A DNA stretch of 64,000 nucleotides from a bacterium (GCA_028282845.1 JANQGY010000008.1:19854-83853), one strand, 5' to 3'; numbered from the stretch's first letter, positions 1-9,592 are shown. Notes: generated by a model not told the origin, from the letters alone. A program made the numbers and translations.

Positions 1-1436
1 TTAACATTTGCAACTAACAGCATATAAGGACTTTCACGGTCAATATCAAAATAATTCGAGATTTCTTCCGCCAATACCGATGGTGCAAACGGTCGGAAAC
101 TTTCACGATATTTTATTTTTAGATTCATGGTTTTCTGCATTTTTGGAGAACGGGCATCACCTATAATTGATCGTGCCCCCAATGCCCGTGGTCCAAATTC
201 CATTCGACCATCAAACCATCCGATGATCTTCTCGTCATTAATCAGATCAGCAACTTTGTCTACCATGGACTCCGTATCTAATTCCGTATATTTGCAATCA
301 GATAATTTCAGGAAATGCTCAATGGAAGAACTTTCAAATTCGGGACCTAAGTAACAACCTCTCATACTATCATCAGGATTAACTTTCCTTGATTGCTTCA
401 GATGCAAATGCCAGACTGCTAAAGCTGAACCGACCGCACCGCCCGCATCGCCGGCGGCGGGTTGAATCCATATATCATCAAAAATTTTAGATCTAAGCAA
501 TTTACCGTTAGCAACACAATTAAGGGCGACCCCTCCCGCTAAACACAAATTACGCTTACCGGTTTTTTCACGCACATTTTGAGCCATCTTCAAAACAATT
601 TCTTCCGTGACTTCCTGTACAGACCTTGCTAAATCCATCTCTTTTTGTGTTAGCTCGGACTCAGGTTTACGGGGTGGGCCACCAAACAATTTATTAAATC
701 TCCTACTGGTCATCTTGAGCCCGACCGAATAGTCAAAATATTTCATGTTCATTTTGAATGAACCATCTTCCTTAACATCTATGAGATGCTTATAAATCAG
801 ATCTTTATATTTTGGCTCACCATAGGGTGCCAATCCCATAACTTTATACTCACCGGAATTAACCCTGAATCCGGTATAATAGGTAAATGCCGAATATAAC
901 AAACCAAGCGAATGAGGGAAATTAATATCAGCAATGATACTTACGTTATTGTCCTCACCAATACCATAACTCGCTGTTGCCCATTCGCCTACGCCGTCCA
1001 TTGTTATAAAGGCAGCCTCTTTAAAAGGTGATGGGTAAAATGCTGATGCCGCATGTGATAAATGATGCTCGGGGAATAAAACCTCGCCGCTATAGTCAAG
1101 TTCATTCTTGATCAATTCCCTTATCCACAATTTTTTCTTTAACCATAATGGAAGCGCTTTAATAAATGATTTTATTCCTTTTGGTACGTATGCTAAGTGG
1201 GTTTCTAAAATTCTTTCAAATTTCAATAACGGCTTATCATAAAAAGCTACATAATCAATCTTTGCTATGTTAATTTTTTCGAAATCCAAACAAAATCTTA
1301 CTGCATTGCTCGGAAAGGCATGGTCGTGTTTTTTTCTTGTAAATCGCTCCTCTTGAGCGGCAGCAACAATAGTGCCGTCTTTTAACAGGCAGGCAGCACT
1401 GTCATGATAAAATGCCGATATTCCTAATATATACAT
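1..1436 (-). CDS. Carbamoyltransferase, NodU/CmcH family (3' end beyond window)
   Basis: I translated this stretch by hand; it starts at the ATG at 1436 and runs open to the left edge, so about 478 residues are visible and the C-terminus is missing (the family is usually near 550-610). The start MYILGISAFYHDSAAC is the typical family N-terminus. The HHLSHAASAF segment, GLAPYGEP, LAGGVALNC and FGPRALGARSI are all hallmark motifs: a Kae1-like ATPase domain that makes the carbamoyl-AMP intermediate, then the start of the C-terminal catalytic domain. Such enzymes transfer carbamoyl groups from carbamoyl phosphate to sugars, antibiotics or nodulation factors. Next to an SGNH/MBOAT pair, modification of a surface glycan is a reasonable inference. 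The substrate is not identifiable. Confidence 0.9.
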   Translation of the reverse strand, partial: MYILGISAFYHDSAACLLKDGTIVAAAQEERFTRKKHDHAFPSNAVRFCLDFEKINIAKIDYVAFYDKPLLKFERILETHLAYVPKGIKSFIKALPLWLKKKLWIRELIKNELDYSGEVLFPEHHLSHAASAFYPSPFKEAAFITMDGVGEWATASYGIGEDNNVSIIADINFPHSLGLLYSAFTYYTGFRVNSGEYKVMGLAPYGEPKYKDLIYKHLIDVKEDGSFKMNMKYFDYSVGLKMTSRRFNKLFGGPPRKPESELTQKEMDLARSVQEVTEEIVLKMAQNVREKTGKRNLCLAGGVALNCVANGKLLRSKIFDDIWIQPAAGDAGGAVGSALAVWHLHLKQSRKVNPDDSMRGCYLGPEFESSSIEHFLKLSDCKYTELDTESMVDKVADLINDEKIIGWFDGRMEFGPRALGARSIIGDARSPKMQKTMNLKIKYRESFRPFAPSVLAEEISNYFDIDRESPYMLLVANV

Positions 1437-1528
1437 AATTCCTTAATTAATTAGAAAATGAAATTACAATTAATAATACCTTAACTAAAGTTTTAAAATG
1501 TCTCCGTAATGCTACCTAAGCAATGGAT

Positions 1529-2494
1529 TTAATCAATTAATTTTCTCACTTGTATTGTATCCAATAACGCATCAGTAAATATTTCAGATCCTTTATAATT
1601 ATAATGAATACTATTATAAAACATGCTATCATGGAATGTTGGATTTTGGTTTGAGTAAAAATCTATAAATGAGATATTATCATACTTGCTAGTAATATTC
1701 TTTAAAAATTTACTGTGGTCAAGTTCAATCGAATCAATATACGTATTTTTAGTGAGAGTTAGCCAGCCGGGTGAAACAGGCGGCTGAAAAATGATTATAT
1801 TCATTTTTGTATCAGCCAATTTTTTAATTATGCTCATGAATACATCTTTTCTAACACCATTATGGTTCGAATCAATATACCACGGAGTTTTTAATGTGTT
1901 TGAATAAATATCAACAGAGTTAAAATCAAAATCTGACATATCACCTTCAACTCCAAGGAAACCTTTATTATACAATCTGCTATCAGAGCTATCTAAAACC
2001 GTATTCCTCTCAATCTTAAATAATTCTTTCAAAATTAATATAAGTCTTTCATGCATCATATTTAAATATCGAATACCAAATAATTTAATATTCTCAAAAG
2101 TAGAAAAATAAGTGATGTATGCTTGAGGCCTACCCCATTTATCAACTACGCAATCATTCAATTCAACGCTACTTACGCTAATTATTAGTGTGTGCAATTG
2201 ATTGATAAGGTTATGCTGTTCCAAAGCGTTATACAAAACAGCAATACCAGCTCCAGTGGCTCCAATATTCACGGACTTCTTGTTAAAACGTTCTTCAATC
2301 ATAGCTGGAATTACTTGCCTTTCCGCTCGAGAATCACCACCTACGATTGTCAGAGATTCGTCACTTTTTTCTACCAATGAATTAATTTTTTTCTTTATAT
2401 CAGTATGAAAAGTATAATGTGTGAACTTTGGGATATTAAATATCACAATTATTGGGAATATCAGCAAAATTGATTTAACTATAAATTTTTTCAT
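1529..2494 (-). CDS. SGNH-hydrolase-like membrane-anchored protein, partner of MBOAT acyltransferase
   Basis: About 321 residues. I chose the ATG at 2494, 4 bases after the MBOAT stop, because an upstream in-frame ATG at 2554 lies inside the MBOAT coding region. A hydrophobic segment at residues 5-20 is an N-terminal anchor or signal. VGGDSRAERQ near residue 50 resembles SGNH block I (GDS), and a SIHYNYKGSEIF segment near the C-terminus fits the block V region with its His. Proteins of this kind (AlgX/AlgJ, DltD, PatB-like) usually take acyl groups from a membrane MBOAT partner and place them on an extracellular polymer. Both the order and the tight spacing with the MBOAT gene support this. 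Overall similarity to named families is weak, so the function is inferred from context. Confidence 0.7.
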   Translation of the reverse strand: MKKFIVKSILLIFPIIVIFNIPKFTHYTFHTDIKKKINSLVEKSDESLTIVGGDSRAERQVIPAMIEERFNKKSVNIGATGAGIAVLYNALEQHNLINQLHTLIISVSSVELNDCVVDKWGRPQAYITYFSTFENIKLFGIRYLNMMHERLILILKELFKIERNTVLDSSDSRLYNKGFLGVEGDMSDFDFNSVDIYSNTLKTPWYIDSNHNGVRKDVFMSIIKKLADTKMNIIIFQPPVSPGWLTLTKNTYIDSIELDHSKFLKNITSKYDNISFIDFYSNQNPTFHDSMFYNSIHYNYKGSEIFTDALLDTIQVRKLID

Positions 2495-2498
2495 AACA

Positions 2499-3980
2499 TT
2501 AAAACTGGAAATATATAAACTCACTTGGTTCTGAATACCCAAACACCAAAACAAAAAACAATAATATATAATAAATTGCCCACCTATACCAAACCGGCTT
2601 GTTGCTTAACCATATTCGTGTTGATTGTTTCCTTTGAATTAGATGCTGAATTCCTAAAATACTGATTGCAATCAATCCTATCAGCATTTCATGCTTAGGC
2701 AGATTAAATCCAAAATTAAAAATACCCGGAGAAAATCCGATTTCTTTAATCCGAACAATTACTTCTCCAATTCCGGCAAATAAGTGTGTGATTATAAATA
2801 CTGCATCTGAAAAATTGTTGGCTCTAAAAAATATCCACCCGAATAGCACTATATGGAATATAAATAAAACTTGCAATGTCTTTTGTATAATTGGTACCTG
2901 ATCCAGCTTAAACAGTTTTGTAAGCTGAGGGCGGACGTTGCGTGTCCAATAAGAAAATAGATAATATGAACCATGCAATCCACTCCATATTAAGAAAGTC
3001 CAGTTAGCACCATGCCATAATCCACTGATCAAAAACACAATCATAATATTATAATACCAACGCCATCGGGTTGTTTGATTACCACCCATTGATTTATATA
3101 GATAATCTCTGAACCAAGTTGATAACGAAATGTGCCATCTTTGCCAAAATTCCCGTATTGATTTAGCAAAATACGGTCGCCTGAAATTCTGCATCAAATC
3201 AATTCCGAATACCTTTGCCGACCCTATGGCGATATCGGAGTAACCGGAAAAATCACAATATATCTGAAAAGCAAAAAGATATGTACCAATTAACAGCGGC
3301 AAGCCCGATGCTTCCTGCGGATTATTATAAACCTGATTCACTATAACAGCAACTCGATCAGCAATAACTATCTTCTTGAAAAAACCCCATAACATTAACT
3401 TTAATCCATCAGTAACACGATCATAATCAAAATTATATCTTTTCACCAACTGCGGCAATAAACGCGTGGAGCGTTCAATCGGACCGGCTACTAACTGAGG
3501 GAAAAACGCCACATACAGCGCAAATATCCCCAAATGTTTCTCCGGCTCACGTTTTTTGCGATATACATCAATTGTATAGCTCAAGGTCTGAAACGTATAA
3601 AATGATATGCCAACCGGTAACAGGACTTTGAAAGCCGGAACGTTGTAAAATATGTTGAAGTGATCAAATACGGTACGGATAGAATCATTGAAAAAATTAA
3701 AATATTTGAATCCAAACAATAATCCTATATTTACGAATAAGCTTACAACTAAATATACTTTCCTTTTCGATTGCGTCGCGGCTTTTGACATCTGCAAGGC
3801 AGCAAAATAATCCACGAGAGTAGATATAAGTATCAATATAATATATTCTGCTTTCCAACACATATAAAAATAGTAGCTTGCCATTAAAAGCATAAACCAA
3901 CGCAGTTTGTGTGGAAGCAAAAAGTATAAAAATACTACCGCAGGAAAAAATATTATAAATTGGGTCGAGTTGAAAAGCAT
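2499..3980 (-). CDS. MBOAT family membrane-bound O-acyltransferase (AlgI-like)
   Basis: 493 residues, the usual AlgI/DltB length. The start MLFNSTQFIIFFPAVVFLYF is the standard AlgI-type N-terminus. Many hydrophobic segments, the REFWQRWHISLSTWFRDYLY motif and SGLWHGANWTFLIWSGLHG with the invariant MBOAT histidine are all present. The enzyme moves an acyl group, normally acetyl, across the inner membrane for transfer to an extracellular sugar polymer. The SGNH-like gene starts 4 bases downstream, so the two probably form an acyl-transfer unit; the carbamoyltransferase further along adds a third possible glycan-modifying enzyme. The polymer itself cannot be read from the sequence. Confidence 0.93.
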   Translation of the reverse strand: MLFNSTQFIIFFPAVVFLYFLLPHKLRWFMLLMASYYFYMCWKAEYIILILISTLVDYFAALQMSKAATQSKRKVYLVVSLFVNIGLLFGFKYFNFFNDSIRTVFDHFNIFYNVPAFKVLLPVGISFYTFQTLSYTIDVYRKKREPEKHLGIFALYVAFFPQLVAGPIERSTRLLPQLVKRYNFDYDRVTDGLKLMLWGFFKKIVIADRVAVIVNQVYNNPQEASGLPLLIGTYLFAFQIYCDFSGYSDIAIGSAKVFGIDLMQNFRRPYFAKSIREFWQRWHISLSTWFRDYLYKSMGGNQTTRWRWYYNIMIVFLISGLWHGANWTFLIWSGLHGSYYLFSYWTRNVRPQLTKLFKLDQVPIIQKTLQVLFIFHIVLFGWIFFRANNFSDAVFIITHLFAGIGEVIVRIKEIGFSPGIFNFGFNLPKHEMLIGLIAISILGIQHLIQRKQSTRIWLSNKPVWYRWAIYYILLFFVLVFGYSEPSEFIYFQF

Positions 3981-4124
3981 TCTTTAATTTACAAAACAAA
4001 TTCCAATAAGTAAGGATAAACACTTTCCGGAATGTGTATTTAGGAAATTATTCACTGAACAGATTTGGAATGCTTTCATTTAGATATTACAAATATCCGA
4101 TGAATCAAATACAATTTAATAGCG

Positions 4125-4197
4125 CTCCGGAGGAGGGACTCGAACCCCCGACCTGGTGGTTAACAGCCACTCGCTCTACCAACTGAGCTACTCCGGA
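4125..4197 (-). tRNA. tRNA-Asn (GTT)
   Basis: On the minus strand the sequence folds as a full cloverleaf: a 7-bp acceptor stem TCCGGAG/CTCCGGA, a D arm with TAGCTCAGTTGGTAGAGC, anticodon loop CTGTTAA with anticodon GTT, and a T arm GGGGGTTCGAGTCCCTC. The discriminator base is G. CCA is not encoded; the genomic bases after the discriminator are CGC, so the CCA enzyme encoded at 59.5-60.9 kb would add it. Confidence 0.97.
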
Positions 4198-4259
4198 AAT
4201 TATTCGTTTTGTCATCAAAAAGCGCGCAGAATTTATTCACATTTTTATATTATTCAAAC

Positions 4260-6377
4260 TTACAATTCTTTTTCTGCAATTAATGTTTTACCTTCAACAA
4301 ATATTCCACTTTTTAACTGATCAGTATTAATATATACTATGCCATCTTCATCATGTGCTTCACCGTAAACCGAATGGATAGATTTCAATCCGCCTAAGTA
4401 TTTCCGCTTATCGCAGAGATATACTAAATCGCCGGGTTCAGCTTCCATCGCTTTCATGTCATTCTTAGAAAACCTTATCATGTCATCAGTACTATCATCT
4501 AATTTATAATGGACTTCAACCTTCTGTCCTTCACGATCATTAGGTTCGCTACCTTTAAAGAACCTTCTTGCATCTTGAATACTTGAGGCAACAAGTCCTT
4601 TAGTATGTGTCTCGACATCGTAACCGACGACATAATAACTTACTACCAATGGTACTAGAACTATCGAGATCGCAATCAATACGAATATTGATGATACTGT
4701 ACCAAAATTGACAAAGAAAGATGCAATTACTACTGTATAGATAATAGATAGTAATGATGTCAACACAGCCATTATCATACTTGTATTTGGTAAATGGCGT
4801 ACCCATCTAACAAATTTGTGTTGTAAGCCGGTAGTCCAAGCAGCCAAGACTGCAACCGTTGCACACACAATAATATTGTATAATGCTCTGATATATGTAT
4901 AGGGATGATCCGGGTTTAGTTGGATACCATGGTCAAACGGAGCAATTAGTACTCCCGGATATTTCGCACCAAGAAGCATTAAAGCTACACCACCTAAAAA
5001 TGTAGTTATTACAGCTGCAGGTGTGAACTTCTTCCAAAAGACACCTAAGAAAATCGCGACTACTAACGGTGGGGTTAAAGTAGAATGGAAATAACCGTGA
5101 GCCTCGTACACAGTTGGGAAACTGTCAAACGGGATTACCGCCAAAACTCCTAAAGTTGTAATACCTATTGAAGCAATCCTTGCTACTCCAAGCTCACGTT
5201 TTTCAGTATCTTTTTTACTAGCGATTTTCTTACTAACAAATCCTTTGATCGGACGATACACATCATTCACAAAGATAGCTGACGTTGCATTGATCAATGT
5301 ATCAACTGTGCTCATTAATGCTGCGGTTAAAGCCGCCATTACAAATCCGAATATTATCGGATTATTTAATATTATGTTGGCAACTACAACAAATATTTGA
5401 TCAGGTGAAGATGCCGGATTTACAATATCGGGACTTGCTACACTAACCGCTTTGCCTAACCAACCGGCATTACCAACAACAATGGCAGAAATCGGTAAAA
5501 CAAATAAAATATTTATCGCGGCGGCTTTGCGACCTTCATTGACACTCTTACAAGCCATGAATCGCATCAGTAGCCCTTGATTCATAAATAAGAATCCAAT
5601 CGAGCCGGCGATGCCGTCTTGCCAAAATATTCCGGCAAAATTGAAGTCCGGTGGACTATTAAAATTGGCGAGTGGCATTCGCCACGACATTGGTAATAAA
5701 TCCCAAAATGTTTGGAAACCTCCTAAGTAGCCAATACCGACTGCAAATAACAAAAGTCCTGCAAAAAGTAATATAAATCCTTGAAGTAAATCAGTGAAGA
5801 TAACAGCAGTTTGTCCGCCAAAAGTAATATAAGCACCGGTAATAACTGCTATTACAATTATTACACTCATCAGTGTTACCGGTAATCCAAACATTTCCGG
5901 CGGTAACAGTGGTATCATCGCTTTGCCAAGCGTTAAAAAACCAATTCCAATGTAACCAATCATATAAAGCAATAATAGCATTGTAGCGATAAATCTTGAG
6001 GAAGGGCTGAATCTTTTTTCAAAATACTCCGGGATTGAACGAACCTTGGAGTAAACTACAATTGGCAACCAACCAAACAAAAAGAATGGTACAAAAAACC
6101 AATCATTTATGTAGGTCATGGTTGAGGATAAACCATGCTCAAAACCCTTGGCAGAATATTTTACAAAACTATGACTTCCGACACCGGTAGCAACAATTGA
6201 CATGGTAATCAACCACCATGAGAATCGGCGTCCGCCGAAAAAGAAATCGGTCGTAGAACGGGTATATCTGCCAAAATAACTGCCAAACAACATTACAACC
6301 GCAAAATATGCGATCATGACTATCCAAACGCTTGTTGAACCAATACTATGAAAAGTTACTTCGCCGACTTGTTCCAT
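4260..6377 (-). CDS. Sodium:solute symporter family transporter with C-terminal cytosolic extension
   Basis: 705 residues from the ATG at 6377. An upstream in-frame ATG at 6446 lies inside the preceding small gene and is rejected: the pair overlap as TAATG and an AGAGAGG sits just upstream of 6377. About 13 hydrophobic segments, the SSS signature regions (FFFGGRRFSWWLITMSIVAT; the ALTAALMSTVDTLINATSAIF stretch) and a length longer than classic SSS members (about 500-570) are seen. The last 110 or so residues are hydrophilic and may be a regulatory domain. Members import sugars, amino acids, vitamins or carboxylates with Na+. The substrate cannot be assigned. The translationally coupled small membrane protein upstream suggests a two-component transporter. 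Confidence 0.88.
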   Translation of the reverse strand: MEQVGEVTFHSIGSTSVWIVMIAYFAVVMLFGSYFGRYTRSTTDFFFGGRRFSWWLITMSIVATGVGSHSFVKYSAKGFEHGLSSTMTYINDWFFVPFFLFGWLPIVVYSKVRSIPEYFEKRFSPSSRFIATMLLLLYMIGYIGIGFLTLGKAMIPLLPPEMFGLPVTLMSVIIVIAVITGAYITFGGQTAVIFTDLLQGFILLFAGLLLFAVGIGYLGGFQTFWDLLPMSWRMPLANFNSPPDFNFAGIFWQDGIAGSIGFLFMNQGLLMRFMACKSVNEGRKAAAINILFVLPISAIVVGNAGWLGKAVSVASPDIVNPASSPDQIFVVVANIILNNPIIFGFVMAALTAALMSTVDTLINATSAIFVNDVYRPIKGFVSKKIASKKDTEKRELGVARIASIGITTLGVLAVIPFDSFPTVYEAHGYFHSTLTPPLVVAIFLGVFWKKFTPAAVITTFLGGVALMLLGAKYPGVLIAPFDHGIQLNPDHPYTYIRALYNIIVCATVAVLAAWTTGLQHKFVRWVRHLPNTSMIMAVLTSLLSIIYTVVIASFFVNFGTVSSIFVLIAISIVLVPLVVSYYVVGYDVETHTKGLVASSIQDARRFFKGSEPNDREGQKVEVHYKLDDSTDDMIRFSKNDMKAMEAEPGDLVYLCDKRKYLGGLKSIHSVYGEAHDEDGIVYINTDQLKSGIFVEGKTLIAEKEL

Positions 6378-6679
6378 TATGACCTCTCTTTCCTCACAAA
6401 TTTCAAATATCCGAATCCGAGTGAACCGATCATAAATATCAGCCACAATATTACACTACTTCTCAAACTCAAAATTTCAAGGGCTGCCATATTCCATAGT
6501 GCGTGCATAACCATAAACCAAATTAAACCAAAGAACAGCACCGTTAGCCACGTCCTGTGATATGATTTCTTTAGATCTAATGAACCACTTTTCACTACAA
6601 CAATCACACCCACTAAAAATAATAAACCACCAACAACATATAAATAAATATAGGGCAACCAAGTATGTGTAAATGGCAT
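6377..6679 (-). CDS. Small three-helix membrane protein, probable partner of the symporter
   Basis: 100 residues from the ATG at 6679, which has AGGAG at a good 6-base spacing; an earlier TTG at 6685 is too close to that site. Three hydrophobic segments (about residues 10-30, 45-65 and 70-90) and a short basic tail (KFVRKERS) are visible. Its stop overlaps the symporter start by one base (TAATG), so translation is probably coupled. I do not recognise a named family. Small membrane subunits coupled to large SSS-type transporters are known (for example YhdT with PanF), so an accessory subunit is the best guess. Confidence 0.72.
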   Translation of the reverse strand: MPFTHTWLPYIYLYVVGGLLFLVGVIVVVKSGSLDLKKSYHRTWLTVLFFGLIWFMVMHALWNMAALEILSLRSSVILWLIFMIGSLGFGYLKFVRKERS

Positions 6680-6689
6680 ATTCAACTCC

Positions 6690-7178
6690 TTAAAGTTTTA
6701 TTTTTTCAAAGTGCGGCTTCAATTCATCATAGGATTCCAATAATCCTTCCACCATCACTTTTGTGTGTCCGATAATAGGCATAAAATTTGTATCACCTTG
6801 CCAACGTGGTACAACATGAAAATGAACATGTTCTTCTATCCCGGCACCGCCTATGCTGCCAATGTTGGCACCAAAATTAAATCCTTCAGCCCTAATTGAT
6901 TTCTGCAAAATACGAATTGATTCGTTTACCAAGAACATCATTTCGTTAATTGCTCTTTGCGGGAGTGACAATGTTGTATCTATATGTTGATAAGGCGCAA
7001 CAAGCAAGTGAGCATTATTATATGGATAAAGATTCATCAAAATGAAAGAATCCTTTCCTTTGAACAAAACAAGATTATCACGCTCACGATCACTTTTACC
7101 TTTTTCACAGAAGATACACCCGTCCTGCTTGGGACTGCGGATATAGTCCATCCGCCACGGTGACCAGAGCCTACGCAT
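6690..7178 (-). CDS. HIT family nucleotide hydrolase/phosphorylase
   Basis: 162 residues. The histidine triad is HVHFHVV near residues 117-123. The N-terminus carries RLWSPWRMDYI and CIFC, as in the HIT proteins often annotated as Ap4A phosphorylase-like or HIT family hydrolases. These act on nucleotidyl-phosphate bonds (Ap4A, ADP-like compounds) in the cytosol. It ends 10 bases before the start of the small membrane protein gene and lies just downstream of the EF-G-like gene on the same strand, but there is no clear functional link with its neighbours. Confidence 0.92.
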   Translation of the reverse strand: MRRLWSPWRMDYIRSPKQDGCIFCEKGKSDRERDNLVLFKGKDSFILMNLYPYNNAHLLVAPYQHIDTTLSLPQRAINEMMFLVNESIRILQKSIRAEGFNFGANIGSIGGAGIEEHVHFHVVPRWQGDTNFMPIIGHTKVMVEGLLESYDELKPHFEKIKL

Positions 7179-7217
7179 AGGAATCTTCCAATCTATTTAC
7201 CATCTACGCTCTACTCT

Positions 7218-9302
7218 TTAATCTTCTTCTTTTGATTTCTGATATTCGGCAATTACTTTCTTCTCATGATCAGCGGGCATTTTTTCATAGTGACTGAATT
7301 CTTCCGAATGCAATCCACGACCTCCGGTCAAAGATCTTATTGTCGTGGCATAATTGTGCAATTCGGCTTGTGGAAGCTGAGCTTTGATGATTTGAAAACC
7401 ACCATCGGAATCCATTCCCATGATCTTTCCGCGACGACCCGATATATCACCCATCACATCACCCATAAATTCTTCGGGAACCTTAACTTCAACATTAGTG
7501 ATCGGTTCCAGTAAACAGGGCTTGGCACTCCTGAACGCTTCCCTGAAAGCCCACTTACCGGCAGTTTGGAAAGCAATATCTTTTGAATCAACAGGATGTT
7601 GTTTACCATCATAAAAATCTACTTTCACATCAACGACATGGTAACCGGCAATGATACCTTCCAAACAAGCTGCCTGAACACCTTTTTCAACTGATGGTAC
7701 AAACACGCGATCAACATTTTGTCCATGTAAAGTATCTACAAATTCAATCCCGTCGCCGCGTTTTTTTGGTTCAATCCTCATCCACACCTCAGCAAATTGG
7801 CCCGCTCCACCGGATTGTTTCTTATGACGATATTTCGATTCGCCTTTGGCCATGACGGTTTCACGATAGGGAATCTTGGGCTCGATCATTTCAATCTCAA
7901 CATCAAAGCGATTCTTCAATCTTTCTACCGCTGCTTTCAAATGCAGTTCGCCTTGACCTGAAATAATAGTTTGCCTTACTTCATTATCCACCCGATACAA
8001 AAATGTCGGATCTTCTTCATGCAACGATGATAGGCCCACTGAAATTTTCTCTTCATCACCTTTGGCTTTCAGCTTTATTGCGGCGTGAATATTAGGATTA
8101 GGATACTCGGTCGGTTGGAGCAATACTTTAGTTTTTCCACTGCATAGAGTATCTCCGGTATGGGTATTCTTTAATTTTACAACCGCACCAATATCGCCCC
8201 CGTTAAGATGTTGAACACTCGTACGATTTTTACCGTTAAGTACAAACAACTGACCCATTCTCTCCGTTGAGCCCTGAGTCGTATTCGACAGATCTTCACC
8301 GGTATTAACTCGTCCGGAATACACCCTGAAGAATGACAAGTCGCCAACGTGGGCTTCACTGATTGTCTTGAAAACCTGAGCTACCGTATCCGGACTTTCC
8401 AACTTGACCTCGATATCTTCCTTGCCATCAATTGATTTTGCGGGAACGACCGCCCGATCAACCGGTGACGAACCATATTTACCGACAAAATCCAATAAAC
8501 GGTTAACACCGACATTGGTTGCTGCAGAAGTACAGAAAAGAGGAATAAATGATTGAGATTGAAATGCGGCATGAATGCCATTGCGCATTTCTTCTTCTGA
8601 TAAACTACCTTCTTCGAAAAACTTTTCAAGTAAAGTATCATCTGATTCGGCAATATATTCAATGAATTGTTCATGTAATTCATTGACTTGGTCAACCCAT
8701 TCACCATCGGCAGGGGATTCGGTATATTTTCCACTGCCATCGGTTTGATAATTAATGAACTCGCTGCGGATTACATCAATTACCTTATTAAAACCGGGAC
8801 TGGCATTAACCGGTAAAAGCAATGGAAATACATTGTTTCCAAATCGTTCGCGGGCTGATTTAAGGATTTCATCAAATTTAGTGTGCTCGCGGTCCAACCC
8901 GTTGACTACTAAAATTTTCGGGATACCCTGTTTAGTAGCATTCGCCCACATCTGTTCGGTGCCGACTTCAATACCTTGAGCAGCATGAATTACGATCATA
9001 GCCATATCAACAACGGCTAAGGCACCAAGTGTTTCGCCTACAAAATCAAGATAGCCCGGCGTATCGATAAAATTGATTTTCTTATCGTCCCATTCAACAT
9101 GCAGCGCAGTGGCATGCATTGATATTTGTCGGCTATGTTCATCCGGATGGTAATCGGAAACCGTTGAACCATTCTCGATTGATCCAATCCGATTTACGAT
9201 TCCACCGCTGGCTAACATAGCCTCCGATAAAATGGTCTTTCCGCAAGCTCCATGGCCTACAATTGCTAAATTTCTAATATCACCTGAGCTATACTCTTTC
9301 AT
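7218..9302 (-). CDS. Elongation factor G-like GTPase (EF-G paralog)
   Basis: 694 residues with the complete EF-G domain order: G domain (about 1-280), domain II, then III-V ending with the GRGLHSEEFSHYEKMP segment. G1 is GHGACGKT (16-23). G3 reads DTPGY (80-84), with Tyr in place of the catalytic His of normal EF-G (DTPGH). G4 reads NGLD (134-137) instead of NKxD. These changes mark the EF-G-like paralog family, not the housekeeping fusA, which normally sits with rpsL/rpsG/tuf; no such genes are near. A Bacteroides paralog (EF-G2) has been reported to support translation without GTP hydrolysis. A similar role here is inference. Confidence 0.9.
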   Translation of the reverse strand: MKEYSSGDIRNLAIVGHGACGKTILSEAMLASGGIVNRIGSIENGSTVSDYHPDEHSRQISMHATALHVEWDDKKINFIDTPGYLDFVGETLGALAVVDMAMIVIHAAQGIEVGTEQMWANATKQGIPKILVVNGLDREHTKFDEILKSARERFGNNVFPLLLPVNASPGFNKVIDVIRSEFINYQTDGSGKYTESPADGEWVDQVNELHEQFIEYIAESDDTLLEKFFEEGSLSEEEMRNGIHAAFQSQSFIPLFCTSAATNVGVNRLLDFVGKYGSSPVDRAVVPAKSIDGKEDIEVKLESPDTVAQVFKTISEAHVGDLSFFRVYSGRVNTGEDLSNTTQGSTERMGQLFVLNGKNRTSVQHLNGGDIGAVVKLKNTHTGDTLCSGKTKVLLQPTEYPNPNIHAAIKLKAKGDEEKISVGLSSLHEEDPTFLYRVDNEVRQTIISGQGELHLKAAVERLKNRFDVEIEMIEPKIPYRETVMAKGESKYRHKKQSGGAGQFAEVWMRIEPKKRGDGIEFVDTLHGQNVDRVFVPSVEKGVQAACLEGIIAGYHVVDVKVDFYDGKQHPVDSKDIAFQTAGKWAFREAFRSAKPCLLEPITNVEVKVPEEFMGDVMGDISGRRGKIMGMDSDGGFQIIKAQLPQAELHNYATTIRSLTGGRGLHSEEFSHYEKMPADHEKKVIAEYQKSKEED

Positions 9303-9328
9303 TTCTTCCTCTACTTGCTTTGATAAGT

Positions 9329-9589
9329 TTATATATTAATATTCAAATTTTCTTCAATAAACGTCCTCACGGCAGGGACAATATAATGATCAGCCAAACC
9401 ATAACTTGTTAGTCCCTCGGCAATAATTTTGGACTGATACTCGATTGGTTTCAAATTATTAACTACAATTACTTTGTCTTCTTTAATCCGGCAATTACCG
9501 CCATTAAAATCACCTTTGCCTTTAACAACCCGAATCCCCATTTTTTCTGCCATCCCTAATAAATATTCCAATATCTTTTCCGAATTCAT
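9329..9589 (-). CDS. Small conserved-looking protein of unknown function
   Basis: 86 residues, soluble, mixed charge. The middle NGGNCRIKEDKVIVVN followed by KPIEYQSKIIAEGL looks like a compact alpha/beta fold with a possible nucleotide- or metal-binding Cys/Gly turn, but I recognise no family. It ends 26 bases before the EF-G-like start and begins 3 bases after the manC stop, so it is probably co-transcribed with both. Close packing, sensible composition and an ATG start argue that it is real. Confidence 0.65.
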   Translation of the reverse strand: MNSEKILEYLLGMAEKMGIRVVKGKGDFNGGNCRIKEDKVIVVNNLKPIEYQSKIIAEGLTSYGLADHYIVPAVRTFIEENLNINI

Positions 9590-9592
9590 CTT

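Noticed and set aside
3697..4023. 108-codon minus-strand frame over the 5' end of the MBOAT gene
   Set aside because: Out-of-frame shadow; the MBOAT protein starts with its normal N-terminus in the other frame.
7218..9302. Housekeeping EF-G (fusA)
   Set aside because: DTPGY and NGLD replace the canonical motifs and no ribosomal-protein genes are adjacent.
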